NCBI RefSeq assembly: GCF_009733535.1
Contig: NZ_SMMI01000014.1
Coordinates: 1-64,000, forward strand
Direction: 5' to 3'
Source of the DNA: Sphingobacterium endophyticum
Lineage (GTDB): Bacteria; Bacteroidota; Bacteroidia; Sphingobacteriales; Sphingobacteriaceae
DNA length: 64,000 nt
Shown in pieces: positions 54,001 to 62,195 of the stretch. Made by a program: the position numbers and the translations under genes. How positions within the stretch are numbered: the stretch's first letter is position 1; every line of letters starts with the position of its first letter. The notes under the pieces were generated by a model. It was not told where the DNA came from. It ran no database searches and saw nothing but the letters and a program-made list of their open reading frames with translations.

Positions 54001-54188
54001 GTACTGGTTCCTATTTGAGGAGAAGACCCCTTCACTAAAACAGTGACCCCGCTTATAGGTTGTCCAGAAGAGTTAGTTACAGTCCCTGAAACTTGACTCT
54101 GAGCCCATAAATCGCTAGAAATTGTACATAGAAATAGTACAAGCAAGATCCCCAGCAATGGACTCCTATTACAAAAAAGAACATTCAT
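51012..54188 (-). CDS. SusC/RagA-family TonB-dependent outer membrane transporter
   Basis: A 1058-residue transporter. After a signal peptide (SSDLWAQ) comes a carboxypeptidase-regulatory-like domain (VSGTVTNSSGQPISGVTVLVKG), the TonB-box-type motif DEVVVVGYGTQ, a plug (ARIAGVRVWQKS) and the long beta barrel ending in aromatic residues (YTMGVSMTF). Length and SusD partner are typical. It imports oligosaccharides released at the surface. First gene of the operon, divergent from the regulator. Confidence 0.95.
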   Translation of the reverse strand: MNVLFCNRSPLLGILLVLFLCTISSDLWAQSQVSGTVTNSSGQPISGVTVLVKGSSPQIGTSTDEDGKFTLQTPAEAVLRFSYVGYATLEEAVSNRSQINIVLQVDDSALDEVVVVGYGTQKKVTLTGAVSGVKGSEMRVTKNENPQNMLAGRIAGVRVWQKSAEPGSYRANFDIRGMGAPLVIIDGVPRSIEDFQRLNPNDIDDVSVLKDASASIYGVRSANGVMLVTTRKGKEGTISVGYNGSFTFQRPSNMPYLASAVDAMTIYNERAMNNINGGSIIYTEKDFEEFANGTRRSSDWTSLIFSETSPQTAHDLSISGGSNKTQYYIGGGYSYQQGFFKTGDLNYNKFNLRSNISTQIVDGLKLDLNIAGMADQQNNPYTSAVEIIRNYWKQGMLFPAYADPENTLLNYEGLDLEQNTVAMIDSDISGYRKFKKKTLQTSAALNYDFGTISESLQGLSAKALLSYDYRTDNNGIYRKEYFQYALDPINNTYNQKLFDLSSPNRLRREFFEKQQILSQFTLNYNRLFDSGHQVGAVLGWETQKNDGDNFYGMKNLAFGSDILLSGVEDGQMTSMSGSLADYYDEAKQAALGRLNYDYKGRYIAEFQFRYDGSSRFAKGHQWGFFPSGSAAWRISEEPFFKSIDALKFINQFKIRASYGVLGDDLSSGWDFGWVPGYNYPATSGNAENGYYNQYAPGYIFGDKFVTGVTRKAIANELLTWYKAQTFNVGVDFDAWNDKFGFTLDYFDRRRTGLFQRRNGLFPTVIGAIAPMENANSDQHYGLELELRHRNQIGEFGYSVKAIATITRNKYLTAVQNGPYKNSYDRWRNDNFNNRYQGFQFGYEADGRFMDWNDIRSFQLYKERDVLPGDYKYMDWNGDGEISGLDEHPFAFDQTPWLNYSTNLQANYKNFDISALFQGSALGSMEYKEPLFAIWGSNGGGTLTQYLDRWHPVDPTADPYDPSTEWVQGYYAFTGRYPRANSAFNRVSTAYLRLKSLELGYSLPTFNKYPNMRLRIFANTYNLFTITAVKFVDPEHPDDDLGRMYPLNKTYTMGVSMTF

Positions 54189-54498
54189 AATTAGCTAGTT
54201 AAAAAATTGATATAAAGATTTATTTATTATTATAGGTTTTTGTTCAATTTATAAAGCTTGAATTTATTTGGTCAGTAAATTCATAAACAATATAAATGCA
54301 ATAGGATTAATTTTTGGGTTAAAAAAGCCCCATTAACCCAAATAAAAAACATTAACCCATATATAATTCCCAAGTTTATAACTGTAACATTTACCTTATA
54401 ATTACATTATATAAATGTTTAGCTAAATCGGTTTTATACCTCTTATTTATTTTCTAGTTATATTTGGTAATTAGTCAGACCGATACTTATAACCCTTT
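54189..54498. promoter_or_regulatory. Divergent promoter region of the glycan locus with TTAACCCA repeats
   Basis: No gene. On the plus strand -10 TATATTTG at 54459-54466 serves the regulator. TTGGGTTAA at 54314-54322 and TTAACCCAA at 54333-54341 form an inverted repeat with a 10-base spacer, and CATTAACCCA is directly repeated at 54331-54340 and 54350-54359 (19 bp apart). These repeats are candidate operator sites for the divergent pair. No good TAnnTTTG was found for susC. Confidence 0.5.
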
Positions 54499-57039
54499 AT
54501 GCCAGCAATTTTAAGATATATTGCCAGACGTCAAAAAACTGAAAGAATTATTAAGGTTTTATTGATAACCCTCTTTGTTATTTTTTGCAAGCAATCGATT
54601 GGTCAAGGGTTGAAATTTGTTGCAGGGGATCAAGCAATTGAAAAAAGGACTTCATTAAAAATTTATCCGTCTAAATTTTTTGAGTCTTATAAGTATTTTG
54701 AAATTTCCTTTGAAATAAACATTTCCAAAAACTCAGCAGTTGGTTATATTTTTAGGATAAAAGAAAAGGAAGATTCTCCAATTTTCAATCTTTATTTTGA
54801 TGAGGAGAACAACAAAGCAATCTTTAGATTAAATGAAGAGGGCAAATTCAGTTTAATAACATCAGAACTATCCAGTGAAAAATTAAGTATTGGCAGTTGG
54901 ATACCAATTAAAATAAAATTTGATTTAGAAAACAAGGAAGTGATTTTGCAAATTTCTAATCAAAGACCTCAAGTAGCAAAAGCAAATCTTTCAATTCCTT
55001 ACACACCGACCATATATTTTGGAAAAAGTGATTATATGATTGATGTTCCATCCATGTCAATTAGAAATCTAAAATTGGGAAACGGTGAAAAGGAAACATA
55101 TATCCCTTTTAAGGAAAGTAAAGGAACCTTATTACATAATTTAAGAGGAGATATAATAGGGGAAGTAAATAATGGGATTTGGTTATCCAATAATTCTTAT
55201 CATTGGCAAAAAAGACTTATTACTTCATTTTCTTCAGAATCTGGTTCTGAATACAATTCGAAAACCAAATCAATCTACTACTTTAATCGAGATAGCCTTC
55301 AAATTTTTAACCTTCAAACTTCGGAACTAAAAAAAATCAAATTCTCCAGTCCTTGCCCAGTTAAGATACATCGTGGAAATACATTTATTGATACTTCAAA
55401 CAACAAATTATATGTGTATGAAACTTTTTATTCATCCACATATAAAGGTCCAACCATGGCAAGTTTAGACCTAGAAAATAATCAATGGAAAATTGAAAGT
55501 TTCGATAATTTAAACAAAGAGCTTAATCATCATGGCTATGTCTTTCTAAATGATTATCACAAGTTATTAATCTTTGGAGGATTCGGGGATATGTCTTATA
55601 GCAATAAGTTCGCTGAATATACAATAGGCACTGATAAATGGAAACAGAATATTTCAACCAGTGGACCTCAAATCTTTCCAAGATATTTTACGTCAATGGG
55701 CTACTCAAAAATATTCGATAAGGTCTTTATTTTTGGTGGGATGGGCAATGAATCTGGGGAACACATTGTTGGGAGAAGGTATTTTTACGACTTATATAGT
55801 CTCAATCCTAGCACGAATAAAGTGGATAAACTTTGGGAAATTGATTGGAAGGAAAAGCCATTTGTTCCTGCAAGGGGCTTAGTTATTCAAGATTCTAACA
55901 GCTTATTTGTTTTAGGTTACCCTGAGCATTTAACTCATTCCTTAATAAAACTTTATAAATTTTCACTTCAAGATGGACGGTTTGAACAATTGGGCGATTC
56001 AATTCCAATTTATTCGGATAAAATAAGTACAAGAGCCAAACTATACTATGATAATCAGTTGAAAAAATTAATTTGTTTGGTTCAAGAATCTGATGATGAT
56101 ATTCGATCAAAAATAATAATTCATACACTAAACTTTCCGGCTATTAGTTTTAAGGAATTACATTCATTCCCAATAGCAAAGAAGCATAACGTAGTTTTCC
56201 AATATGCAATTGCTTGCATCATTATTATTTTAATTTTTGGTTATTTATTGTATCGAATTCTTCATGCAAAAAGAACAAAACAAGTTGTTGAAATCGACAC
56301 ATATCCCACTACTCCTTTAAAAAGTCAAACTCGAAATTGTATTTATCTGTTTGGTGATTTCACCCTGATTGATAGAAAGGGGAAGGATATTTCTTACCTA
56401 CTAAGTACAAGACTACAACAAGTTTTTTGCCTTATTTTATTTCACAGCAAGGAAGTAGGGATAAGTTCCAAATTACTTAGTCATTCGTTATGGCCTGATA
56501 AGCCAAAGGATAAAGTAAAAACTTCTAGAGGTGTTGCAATTAATAATCTGAGAAAAGTGCTCCAAGAAATTGATGGGATTGAGATTGTTTTCGAAGATGG
56601 GCACTTCCGAATGATTATTAACAGTGAATGTTTCTGTGATTATCTTGAAATCAATAAAGAATTACTTAATGATGAAAGTCAAATATCAGATCATTTTTAC
56701 AATATCGTACGTAAAGGAAAGTTTTTATTAGGACATGACGACCCTATTCTAGATGAGGAAAAATCCAAAACGGAAAAAATTATTATTGAAATATTAGAGA
56801 AAGACCTAAATCAGCAAATCCAGAAGAGAAATTATAGTCAGATATCATTCGTCGCAGAAACAATTTTAATAATCGATCCTATTAATGAAAATGCATTAGA
56901 AAAAAGTCTGTATGCATTGTATATGTTGAAATCTGAAAGCAAAGCAAAAGTTATATTTGATAAATTTACTGAGCAATTTGAATTAAATATGGGAGAAAAA
57001 TATAGGTTTTCTTTTAATCATTTTTGGAAAGAGTCTTAG
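54499..57039 (+). CDS. Membrane-spanning regulator: Kelch-like sensor and SARP-like output
   Basis: An 846-residue protein with an unusual layout. An N-terminal hydrophobic segment (about 18-36) acts as signal or anchor. About 40-200 resembles a LamG-like jelly roll (YFEISFEINISKNS, IPIKIKFDLENKEVILQIS). About 240-560 has Kelch-like repeats (LLIFGGFGDMSYSNKFAEYTIG, KVFIFGGMGNESG). A single membrane helix lies at about 566-586 (YAIACIIIILIFGYLLYRIL). The cytoplasmic part has a winged-helix domain (FGDFTLIDRKGKDISYLL, ALWPDK-like LSHSLWPDKPKD, INNLRKVL) and a BTAD-like helical domain, as in SARP/AfsR regulators. It is divergent from SusC and probably senses glycan outside and switches the locus on directly. 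Confidence 0.8.
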   Translation: MPAILRYIARRQKTERIIKVLLITLFVIFCKQSIGQGLKFVAGDQAIEKRTSLKIYPSKFFESYKYFEISFEINISKNSAVGYIFRIKEKEDSPIFNLYFDEENNKAIFRLNEEGKFSLITSELSSEKLSIGSWIPIKIKFDLENKEVILQISNQRPQVAKANLSIPYTPTIYFGKSDYMIDVPSMSIRNLKLGNGEKETYIPFKESKGTLLHNLRGDIIGEVNNGIWLSNNSYHWQKRLITSFSSESGSEYNSKTKSIYYFNRDSLQIFNLQTSELKKIKFSSPCPVKIHRGNTFIDTSNNKLYVYETFYSSTYKGPTMASLDLENNQWKIESFDNLNKELNHHGYVFLNDYHKLLIFGGFGDMSYSNKFAEYTIGTDKWKQNISTSGPQIFPRYFTSMGYSKIFDKVFIFGGMGNESGEHIVGRRYFYDLYSLNPSTNKVDKLWEIDWKEKPFVPARGLVIQDSNSLFVLGYPEHLTHSLIKLYKFSLQDGRFEQLGDSIPIYSDKISTRAKLYYDNQLKKLICLVQESDDDIRSKIIIHTLNFPAISFKELHSFPIAKKHNVVFQYAIACIIIILIFGYLLYRILHAKRTKQVVEIDTYPTTPLKSQTRNCIYLFGDFTLIDRKGKDISYLLSTRLQQVFCLILFHSKEVGISSKLLSHSLWPDKPKDKVKTSRGVAINNLRKVLQEIDGIEIVFEDGHFRMIINSECFCDYLEINKELLNDESQISDHFYNIVRKGKFLLGHDDPILDEEKSKTEKIIIEILEKDLNQQIQKRNYSQISFVAETILIIDPINENALEKSLYALYMLKSESKAKVIFDKFTEQFELNMGEKYRFSFNHFWKES

Positions 57040-57123
57040 CACTCCTATCCTTTTTTCTATGGAAAGATATCATTGCCAGACATTCTATTGGATTTCTTAA
57101 AAAATTAAAACTTTCAGAAAAAC

Positions 57124-57687
57124 CTACTTCAACATTATACCTGCAGATAGGTTGATATGTTGATGATAAAAAGTAGGACCATAATAATTTCCATGCAATT
57201 GTTGGTACACATAAGTTGCAGAAATAGTAAACTTGGTTTTGTTCAGGGAGTCAAATAAATAGAACAGACCCACTTTTCCTAAAAATCCTTTATCATAAAC
57301 GGGCCCAATGCTAGGTGCATATCCTGCATTCGCAACAACGCCTATTCTAGAGGCTTCAGCAAAATCCTTGAAAGGAAATCTCGCATCAATAAAAATGGGG
57401 AATAGATTGCGGTCATATTTAAGTTTTTTGGATTCTCCGCCCTGATTTTCATTTTCTGAATAATCGCCTTTTAGCGTTTCATTGCCTAAGCCAAGACCAA
57501 TAAAGGCTTTCTCATTGAAGTTTTTGCCAAAGATAAAGTGCAGTGAGTATCCATTAAATGTACCTTGATATTTAGGATTTGAAACACCTATATTTCCACC
57601 GCCTTGAAATTGGGTATAGTAAGAGCTTTGGCTAAAACCAAAGCTTATCATGAAAAAAAGAAAGCAAAAGCTGAAGAGTATCTTCAT
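57124..57687 (-). CDS. Outer membrane beta-barrel protein
   Basis: A 187-residue protein with a signal peptide ending SFGFSQ and alternating aromatic beta strands (YSLHFIFGKNF, FIGLGLGNETL, HQHINLSAGIMLK) ending in a hydrophobic strand. Probably a small eight-stranded barrel of the OmpA-like or PorT-like kind. No function can be assigned. Its start lies 3 nt after the holA stop. Confidence 0.72.
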   Translation of the reverse strand: MKILFSFCFLFFMISFGFSQSSYYTQFQGGGNIGVSNPKYQGTFNGYSLHFIFGKNFNEKAFIGLGLGNETLKGDYSENENQGGESKKLKYDRNLFPIFIDARFPFKDFAEASRIGVVANAGYAPSIGPVYDKGFLGKVGLFYLFDSLNKTKFTISATYVYQQLHGNYYGPTFYHQHINLSAGIMLK

Positions 57688-57690
57688 TTG

Positions 57691-58698
57691 TTAATTGAGT
57701 ATTTTATAGATTAATTCGGTTAATAAGTCTCCACTTTCTGTTAAATGACCAACATTCATCCCTTTAGATTTCAAATCAAATTCCTTGATGACGTGGATGA
57801 CTTCAAAAGTTTTTCTTCTGTTGAAATTTCGGGCGGCGTATTCGTATTCTTTAACAAAGAAAGGGTGTACTCCTAATTGTTTGGCAGCTGCAGCGGAGGA
57901 TTTGTCAGGCAGGTAATGGTATTTCAAGATCTTTGTAAAATACGTTCCCAAAGAACCGATGACCACTGGCATTGGATTACTTTTAGGATTTGCTGCAAAA
58001 TAATCAACAATTTGGAATGCTTTCAGCGCATTTCTTTTCGAAAGCGCGGTATTTAATTCAAATACATTGAAATCTTTGCTGATTCCTATATTCTGTTCAA
58101 CATCGTTGTTGGTAATTTCTTTTTCAGCAGGAATATTGAGTTGAAGTTTCTCTATTTCATTTGCAATTTTTGAAAGATCCGTACCTAGGTATTCCGCCAT
58201 TAATGCAGATGCCTGAGGATGAATCTTCCTTCCGGACGCTTGTAATTGCTCATTGATCCATGCAGCAACTTTATCCTCATAAAGTTTGTTAGATTCCAGG
58301 ACAATGCCTGTTTTTTCCATGAGTTTGAATACCTTCTTTCGTTTATCGAACTTGCTATATTTATGTGCAAAGACCAGAACGGTTGATGGAGTGGGCTGTT
58401 CCAGGTATTTTAGGAGTAGTTCATCATCTTTCCATTTTAGGTTCTGAGCTTCCTTGACGACGATAACTTGGAAATCGCTCATCATCGGATAGCGCTTGGC
58501 CATACTGATTACGTTGGAGAAATCAGTATCCTTGCCATAGACCACGGTTTGGTCGAAACCCTTTTGGGCATCTTCCAGGACTTGATGTTCAATAGCATCA
58601 GCTATCAGATCGATGAAATAGGGTTCTTCTCCATGCAAAAGATAGACAGGAGCAAGATTTTTTTTCTTGATATCGGATAAAATGGATTGGGTATTCAT
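57691..58698 (-). CDS. holA: DNA polymerase III subunit delta
   Basis: A 335-residue clamp-loader subunit that opens the sliding clamp. The N-terminus PVYLLHGEEPYFIDLIADAIE is typical, followed by VVKEAQNL, PSTVLVFAHKYSKFDKRKKVFK and the C-terminal collar with HPFFVKEYEYAARNF. It lacks an active ATP site, as expected for delta. Length normal. Confidence 0.92.
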   Translation of the reverse strand: MNTQSILSDIKKKNLAPVYLLHGEEPYFIDLIADAIEHQVLEDAQKGFDQTVVYGKDTDFSNVISMAKRYPMMSDFQVIVVKEAQNLKWKDDELLLKYLEQPTPSTVLVFAHKYSKFDKRKKVFKLMEKTGIVLESNKLYEDKVAAWINEQLQASGRKIHPQASALMAEYLGTDLSKIANEIEKLQLNIPAEKEITNNDVEQNIGISKDFNVFELNTALSKRNALKAFQIVDYFAANPKSNPMPVVIGSLGTYFTKILKYHYLPDKSSAAAAKQLGVHPFFVKEYEYAARNFNRRKTFEVIHVIKEFDLKSKGMNVGHLTESGDLLTELIYKILN

Positions 58699-58759
58699 GC
58701 AGTACGAAAGTACAAAAATGTGGAGACTTTTACTTGTTGGAAAAGGGCGGAAAATTTCG

Positions 58760-58767
58760 TAATTTTG
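58760..58767 (+). promoter_or_regulatory. Promoter -10 (TAATTTTG) next to a start codon
   Basis: TAATTTTG ends 3 nt before the ATG at 58771, implying a leaderless transcript. Confidence 0.5.
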
Positions 58768-58770
58768 TAA

Positions 58771-59238
58771 ATGTTTAGACCAGTTCCTTTGAACTTACCG
58801 CCTTTTCCGGCAAAAATCCTCAAAAAACAAGATCAATATTATATTTTCGATACGCTTCGGAAAAAGCATCTCTTGTTGACTCCAGAGGAGTGGGTACGAC
58901 AACATTGGGTTAATCATCTAAACAAGCATTACCAATATCCGATGTCATTGATGAAGATTGAAGGCGGACTATCATTAAATGACCTTCAGAAAAGGAGTGA
59001 TTTAGTCATTTTTAATCGTTCAGGATCCCGTGTACTTTTGGCAGAATTCAAAGCTCCATCTGTCAAAATTACCGAAAAAGTATTTGAACAAATCGCAAAT
59101 TATAACAGTATTTATAAAATTCCCCTTCTTTTGGTCAGTAATGGAATTGAGCATTATTATTGTAGAATAGATTTCGAGCAGGAGAAATTTACATTTATAA
59201 CGGAACTGCCATCTTTTAATGAAGAAGATTTTGGATAA
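58771..59238 (+). CDS. HSDR_N-like PD-(D/E)xK nuclease-fold protein
   Basis: A 155-residue protein made of one domain like the N-terminal nuclease domain of type I restriction R subunits. A PD-(D/E)xK-type core is visible: a Glu early in the domain (LTPEEWVRQHW), KRSDLVIFN and LLAEFKA. The motor and specificity parts of a restriction system are absent. In Bacteroidota this stand-alone protein often lies next to holA, as here. Function unknown. Confidence 0.82.
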   Translation: MFRPVPLNLPPFPAKILKKQDQYYIFDTLRKKHLLLTPEEWVRQHWVNHLNKHYQYPMSLMKIEGGLSLNDLQKRSDLVIFNRSGSRVLLAEFKAPSVKITEKVFEQIANYNSIYKIPLLLVSNGIEHYYCRIDFEQEKFTFITELPSFNEEDFG

Positions 59239-59283
59239 TAAAATAAATATTATATTAGTAGTTTAAAGCACAGAAGGAACCAC

Positions 59284-59982
59284 ATGAATATAGATAAAAA
59301 CGAATTTAGAAAGTATGCGATCAAGCATCATAGAATTGGAAGCCAACATGTAGATGGTTACATTTCTAGACTACAACAACAAATCCCAAGCAATTTAACG
59401 CCATACATTATTGAGGAACGTCAATTAAATGTTGCTCAGATGGACGTTTTTTCGCGCTTGATGATGGACCGTATTATCTTTTTAGGTGATGGAATTAATG
59501 ATCAGGTTGCGAATATCGTTCAAGCCCAGTTATTGTTTTTACAATCGACAGATGCTCAGCGTGATATTCAGATTTACATTAATTCACCGGGCGGAAGTGT
59601 TTATGCAGGACTAGGAATCTATGATACGATGCAATACATTTCACCAGATGTAGCGACTATCTGTACAGGAATTGCAGCTTCAATGGGAGCGGTATTGTTA
59701 GTAGCCGGCGCGAAAGGTAAACGTGCTGCATTACGTCACTCACGTGTTATGATTCACCAACCATCAGGAGGCGCTCAGGGAGTTGCATCGGATATGGAAA
59801 TCAACTTACGAGAGATGATGAAATTAAAAGAAGAATTATACACAATCATTTCTGATCACTCAGGCCAGACTTATGACTGGGTTGAGAAATCATCAGACCG
59901 TGATTATTGGATGCGTGCCGCTGAAGCCAAAGAATTTGGTATGATCGATGAGGTATTGCTTCCGAAAAAAGAAACAAAATAA
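59284..59982 (+). CDS. clpP: ATP-dependent Clp protease proteolytic subunit ClpP
   Basis: A 232-residue serine protease. Catalytic residues are visible as Ser133 (GIAASMGAV), His158 (VMIHQPSGG) and probably Asp207 (SDRDYWM). An N-terminal extension of about 30 residues compared with E. coli ClpP may be a propeptide. clpX follows 5 nt downstream, so the two are co-transcribed; ClpC is at 11943-14504. Confidence 0.95.
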   Translation: MNIDKNEFRKYAIKHHRIGSQHVDGYISRLQQQIPSNLTPYIIEERQLNVAQMDVFSRLMMDRIIFLGDGINDQVANIVQAQLLFLQSTDAQRDIQIYINSPGGSVYAGLGIYDTMQYISPDVATICTGIAASMGAVLLVAGAKGKRAALRHSRVMIHQPSGGAQGVASDMEINLREMMKLKEELYTIISDHSGQTYDWVEKSSDRDYWMRAAEAKEFGMIDEVLLPKKETK

Positions 59983-59987
59983 AAACG

Positions 59988-61238
59988 ATGAGTAAGACGA
60001 ACAATAGAGATATACATTGCTCATTTTGCGGGATCAGTAAAAATGAAGCGCAAATGCTTATTGCGGGTGATGGAGCGCATATCTGCGACAGATGTGTGCA
60101 ACAAGCTGGGGAGATTTTAGCGGAAGAGCTTAAGCAACGCAAGAATAAATCTATTCAAACTGCTCTTAAGTTAATCCGTCCAAAAGAGATTAAAGATCAT
60201 TTAGATCAATATGTTATTGGACAAGATGACGCTAAGAAAGTAATTTCTGTGGCAGTTTATAACCACTATAAGCGTTTAAACCAACGTGTTGACTCCGATG
60301 AGACCGAGATTGAAAAATCAAACCTTATTATCGTTGGTGAAACCGGAACGGGTAAAACCTTATTGGCAAAAACCGTTGCAAAGATTCTGAACGTACCTTT
60401 TTGTATCGTTGATGCTACGGTGTTGACAGAAGCGGGTTATGTAGGTGAGGACGTTGAAAGTATTTTGACAAGGTTATTGCAAGCAGCTGATTATGATGTT
60501 GCAGCAGCAGAACGCGGTATCATTTATATTGATGAGATCGATAAAATCGCAAGAAAAAGTGATAATCCGTCCATTACAAGGGACGTATCAGGAGAAGGTG
60601 TTCAACAAGCCTTGTTGAAAATCTTAGAAGGTACCAATGTGAATGTTCCACCACAAGGAGGACGTAAGCATCCGGATCAAAAAATGATTTCGGTAAACAC
60701 CAGTAACATTTTATTCATTTGTGGTGGTGCTTTTGATGGTATTCAAAAGAAAATAGCAAACAGATTGAGAACTCAAACTGTTGGTTATAAAATGAAAGAT
60801 GAGGATCAGGAAATTGATTTGAATAACTTGTATAAATATATCACACCGCAGGATTTAAAGAACTTCGGTTTGATTCCAGAGTTAATCGGTCGTTTGCCAG
60901 TTCTTACGCATTTAAATCCATTGGATAAGGAAACTTTATTGAACATCCTGACCAAGCCTAAAAATGCATTGGTAAAACAATACATTAAATTGTTTGAATA
61001 TGAAGGCGTAACATTATCCTTCGAACCGGAGGTTTATGAATTCATAGTGGATAAGGCTTGGGAGTTCAAGCTGGGTGCCCGGGGCTTACGGAGTATCTGT
61101 GAAGCCATTATGCTGGACGCCATGTTTGAAACGCCGAGCAATAAAGACAATTCGGATGAAAAGGCTTTACAGATTACCTTGGATTATGCGAAGAACAAAT
61201 TTGCAAAGACGGACTTCAAAAAATTACAAGTAGCATAA
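59988..61238 (+). CDS. clpX: ATP-dependent Clp protease ATP-binding subunit ClpX
   Basis: A 416-residue AAA+ unfoldase. The N-terminal zinc finger has four cysteines (CSFCGIS and CDRC). Walker A is GETGTGKT, Walker [12 protein letters not shown], the pore loop [11 protein letters not shown], and the RKH-like loop and IGF-type loop needed for ClpP docking are in the expected region. Normal length. It ends the clpPX operon. Confidence 0.96.
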   Translation: MSKTNNRDIHCSFCGISKNEAQMLIAGDGAHICDRCVQQAGEILAEELKQRKNKSIQTALKLIRPKEIKDHLDQYVIGQDDAKKVISVAVYNHYKRLNQRVDSDETEIEKSNLIIVGETGTGKTLLAKTVAKILNVPFCIVDATVLTEAGYVGEDVESILTRLLQAADYDVAAAERGIIYIDEIDKIARKSDNPSITRDVSGEGVQQALLKILEGTNVNVPPQGGRKHPDQKMISVNTSNILFICGGAFDGIQKKIANRLRTQTVGYKMKDEDQEIDLNNLYKYITPQDLKNFGLIPELIGRLPVLTHLNPLDKETLLNILTKPKNALVKQYIKLFEYEGVTLSFEPEVYEFIVDKAWEFKLGARGLRSICEAIMLDAMFETPSNKDNSDEKALQITLDYAKNKFAKTDFKKLQVA

Positions 61239-61246
61239 CGAAACTG

Positions 61247-61276
61247 AAACCCTCGCCTATCACGCGAGGGTTTTTT
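61247..61276 (+). terminator. Terminator after clpX
   Basis: Stem AAACCCTCGC / GCGAGGGTTT with a 7-base loop and a T run, 8 nt after the clpX stop. Confidence 0.88.
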
Positions 61277-61308
61277 GTATAAAGTGATTATTATTAAAGG
61301 ATGAAATT

Positions 61309-62148
61309 ATGACGAAGAAAAAAGAAGAAACCCCAGAAAAAGTGCGCGAAGTTAACTCTCCAATTAAGGCCGGATTAAAAACAAAAGAAGATATTGTAAA
61401 CAATTGGCTTCCACGTTATACCGGTAGACCACTTGCAGAGTTTGGGGAATATATACTATTAACGAATTTCAGCAATTATGTTAAATTATTCTCCCAAATG
61501 CATGGCGACGCACCGATTATGGGCGAAGATAAACCGATGCAGTCCTGTACTGCAGATGGAATTACCATTATTAATTTCGGTATGGGATCTCCGGTTGCAG
61601 CGACGGTAATGGATTTATTGACCGCCATTCACCCAAAAGCAGTCCTGTTCTTAGGGAAAACAGGTGTGTTAAAAAAGAAAATTGATGTTGGCGACTTGAT
61701 CCTACCGATAGCAGCAATTCGTGGTGAAGGAACATCGAATGACTACCTGCCACCAGAAGTTCCATCGCTACCAGCCTTCGCCTTACAGAAAGCCATTTCT
61801 ACAACCATCCGTGATCATTCACGTGATTATTGGACTGGTACAGTTTATACAACCAATAGACGAGTTTGGGAGCATGATAAACAATTTAAAAAATACCTGA
61901 AAGGAATCCGAGCAATGGCTGTCGATATGGAAACTGCAACCATCTTCTCTGTCGGTTTTGCGAACAAAATTCCAACGGGAGCATTGTTATTGGTATCAGA
62001 TCAGCCGATGGTTCCAGAAGGTGTAAAAACCGAGATATCGGATGTAACCGTAACGAAATCTTATGTTGAGACTCACGTAAAGATTGGAATCGACGCCTTG
62101 AAGCAATTAATTAACAACGGCTTAACGGTAAAACACCTGAAGTTCTAA
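61309..62148 (+). CDS. amn: AMP nucleosidase (short Bacteroidota type)
   Basis: A 279-residue nucleoside phosphorylase-fold enzyme that releases adenine from AMP. The motifs NFGMGSPVAATVMDLL, VLFLGKTGVL, and the active-site segment AVDMETATIFSVGF are those of AMP nucleosidases. It lacks the large N-terminal regulatory domain of the E. coli enzyme, as is usual in Bacteroidota. Cytoplasmic, purine metabolism. Confidence 0.9.
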   Translation: MTKKKEETPEKVREVNSPIKAGLKTKEDIVNNWLPRYTGRPLAEFGEYILLTNFSNYVKLFSQMHGDAPIMGEDKPMQSCTADGITIINFGMGSPVAATVMDLLTAIHPKAVLFLGKTGVLKKKIDVGDLILPIAAIRGEGTSNDYLPPEVPSLPAFALQKAISTTIRDHSRDYWTGTVYTTNRRVWEHDKQFKKYLKGIRAMAVDMETATIFSVGFANKIPTGALLLVSDQPMVPEGVKTEISDVTVTKSYVETHVKIGIDALKQLINNGLTVKHLKF

Positions 62149-62156
62149 AAAATATC

Positions 62157-62164
62157 TACTTTTG
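62157..62164 (+). promoter_or_regulatory. Promoter -10 (TACTTTTG) of cystathionine beta-synthase
   Basis: TACTTTTG matches TAnnTTTG and lies 31 nt before the start codon, right after the amn stop. Confidence 0.55.
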
Positions 62165-62195
62165 TAGTAGACAACAAACAGAAGAGATTTCACCT

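Noticed and set aside
45881..57039. Glycan locus as a recent horizontally acquired island
   Set aside because: It looks somewhat AT-rich and has a repeat at one side, but there is no integrase, tRNA target or matching repeat at the other end, and I could not compute codon use.
58771..59238. Restriction-modification system
   Set aside because: Only an isolated HSDR_N-like domain is present; no methyltransferase, specificity or helicase genes are near.
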